In this document: in pieces, positions 34,242 to 35,146 of the stretch | How the letters are laid out: the number at the start of each line of letters is the position of its first letter | Numbering within the stretch: the first letter of the stretch is position 1 | NCBI RefSeq assembly: GCF_024124375.1 | Contig: NZ_JAMXRZ010000036.1 | Location: forward strand, 1-35,146 | Origin: Klenkia sp. PcliD-1-E | GTDB lineage: Bacteria; Actinomycetota; Actinomycetes; Mycobacteriales; Geodermatophilaceae | Length of the DNA stretch: 35,146 nucleotides | Direction: 5' to 3' | Position numbers and translations under genes: made by a program | The notes under the pieces: generated by a model | The model's database searches: none | What the model was told of the DNA's origin: nothing | What the model saw: only the letters and a program-made list of their open reading frames with translations

Positions 34242-34554
34242 GATGCGTCCTTCCAAGGACCTCACGACGTGCGGGCGGTCGGTGCTGGTCGTCGTCGGCG
34301 GTGGATGCGGCGCTGCGACCCGACGGCCGAGTCGCACCCGTACGACCTGGTCAGCACGAGATGGCCCCGAGGTGTTCCGGGGGCACCCCTGGTGACCCGG
34401 CTCGGCGGGCAGGCAGTCAGAGGGCAGCGCAACAGGAGACCCTACCCGCGATCGGGACAGATGTCCACGCCGGGTCGGGGGGCTCGCGCCACCGCCGGGA
34501 ATGATGCCAAAGGAGGCGCCGTCGCGACAGCCGGGCGCGCCGACCGCCCCCGGC
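34242..34554. other. Intergenic region upstream of rpoB (no gene)
   Basis: This 313-nt gap holds the rpoB promoter (34439-34467), a predicted leader of about 190 nt, and a weak 7-bp stem (34529-34535 with 34549-34555) at the end of the membrane-protein gene. I see no ORF with family resemblance. rplJ-rplL, which directly precede rpoB in many bacteria, are not here. Confidence 0.65.
34439..34467 (-). promoter_or_regulatory. Sigma-A-type promoter of rpoB-rpoC
   Basis: On the minus strand TGGACA (34462-34467) and TAGGGT (34439-34444) are separated by exactly 17 bases. They match the housekeeping consensus at 5/6 and 3/6 (TAnnnT). The leader to the TTG start is about 190 nt. Confidence 0.7.
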
Positions 34555-35146
34555 TCAGCTGCTCGTCAGCAGCGTCAGCTCGCTGATCTTCCAGCCGTCG
34601 CCGGTCTCGAGCACCGTCACCCGCACGGTCTGCGTGCACGACTGCGCGCCGTCGTCGGTGACCGTGCACTCCGAGCCCGCGGGTGCGGTCTGGCTGCCGG
34701 AGTTCACCGACTGCACGACGTACTGGCCGAACACCACCAGGGTGGCCTGGTCCTGGGACTGGTTGACCTGCTGCAGGCCGACCTCCAGGACGTCGTAGCT
34801 GGTGGTCGCCGACACCTGCTCGTAGGTGTCGATGATCCCGCCGGCGGACAGGTCGGACTCGTACTGGTCGCGCAGGTCGCCGGTGAGCGCGTCCAGCTTG
34901 CGCTGCACGCTGCCGTCGGAGTCGCGGTAGTCGTAGGCGTATACGTCCTCGACCCCGCTGCGCGCGGCGTCGAAGATCGCGGGGTCGACCGAGGTCGGGT
35001 GGCTGCGCTGCCACAGCAGCCAGCCCCCGCCGGCGGCGGTGAGCACGCACAGCACGGCGAGCACGAGCGCCAGGGTGCGGCTGCGGCCGGCGGACGGCGC
35101 GGCGCTGCGGGCCCTCGCCGGGCGGCCACCCCGGCCACGGCGGGCC
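34555..35146 (-). CDS. Mce-associated/VirB8-like membrane protein, C-terminal part (N-terminus outside window)
   Basis: The frame is open to the right edge (about 197 residues seen), so the GTG at 35064 is probably internal. An Arg/Ala-rich cytoplasmic stretch ([14 protein letters not shown]) is followed by one transmembrane helix ([20 protein letters not shown]) and an extracytoplasmic domain of ~150 residues with [29 protein letters not shown] and [12 protein letters not shown]. This layout fits Mce-associated membrane proteins with a VirB8/NTF2-like fold. Two cysteines (ECTV ... SCTQ) could form a disulphide. Function unknown; such proteins often accompany Mce lipid-uptake systems. Confidence 0.65.
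   Translation of the reverse strand, partial: ARRGRGGRPARARSAAPSAGRSRTLALVLAVLCVLTAAGGGWLLWQRSHPTSVDPAIFDAARSGVEDVYAYDYRDSDGSVQRKLDALTGDLRDQYESDLSAGGIIDTYEQVSATTSYDVLEVGLQQVNQSQDQATLVVFGQYVVQSVNSGSQTAPAGSECTVTDDGAQSCTQTVRVTVLETGDGWKISELTLLTSS

Noticed and set aside
34242-34337. A longer RpoB starting at 34337
   Set aside because: The extra 32 residues are low-complexity, and the TTG at 34241 has a well-placed GGAAGGA and gives the expected actinobacterial length.

Overview
The window is about 35 kb of very GC-rich chromosome from an actinobacterium. It carries the core transcription and translation locus: rpoB-rpoC, the str operon (rpsL-rpsG-fusA-tuf), the S10 operon, the spc operon and the alpha operon, ending in truA. 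Three features fit Actinomycetota: frequent GTG starts, a TTG start for rpoB in a context I recall from Mycobacterium, and an RpoA tail ending in ETEQL. The S4 type and overall protein character suggest something near Geodermatophilaceae/Frankiales, but that placement is tentative. There are no rRNA genes, convincing tRNA genes, insertion sequences, CRISPR arrays or phage genes.

Layout, left to right. Positions 2-1130 (+ strand) hold a partial MobA-like nucleotidyltransferase and an NAD(P)-binding SDR-like protein. They converge on truA, and the two stop codons share one CTAG. From 1127 to 23703 everything is on the minus strand, so transcription runs right to left: rpsL, rpsG, fusA, tuf / rpsJ, rplC, rplD, rplW, rplB, rpsS, rplV, rpsC, rplP, rpmC, rpsQ / rplN, rplX, rplE, rpsN, rpsH, rplF, rplR, rpsE, rpmD, rplO / secY, adk, map / infA, rpmJ, rpsM, rpsK, rpsD, rpoA, rplQ, truA. 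Positions 23704-24296 are a divergent intergenic region. It holds a strong sigma-A-like promoter for the str operon (TTGACC-N17-TATCGT) and, on the other strand, a promoter resembling the PafBC/RecA-independent DNA-damage motif (TTGTCGGAC-N8-TACGGT).

Positions 24297-26667 (+) are a small accessory island: a Nal1-like trypsin-fold serine protease, a tiny protein that looks like a free copy of the protease's N-terminal domain, and an LLM-class oxidoreductase. A 42-nt perfect palindrome separates this island from the convergent rpoB-rpoC pair (34241-26744, minus). rpoB has its own promoter (TGGACA-N17-TAGGGT). Upstream of it is the C-terminal part of a single-pass membrane protein resembling Mce-associated/VirB8-like proteins.

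The core genes are standard and intact. The less ordinary parts are: (i) GC-rich hairpins placed after rpsG, fusA, tuf, rpsQ, rplO, map, rpsD, rpoA and rpoB, which appear to cut the classical operons into segments; (ii) long acidic or Ala/Thr-rich tails on L17, S3, L4 and RpoA; (iii) the putatively damage-inducible protease with its stand-alone prodomain-like partner.
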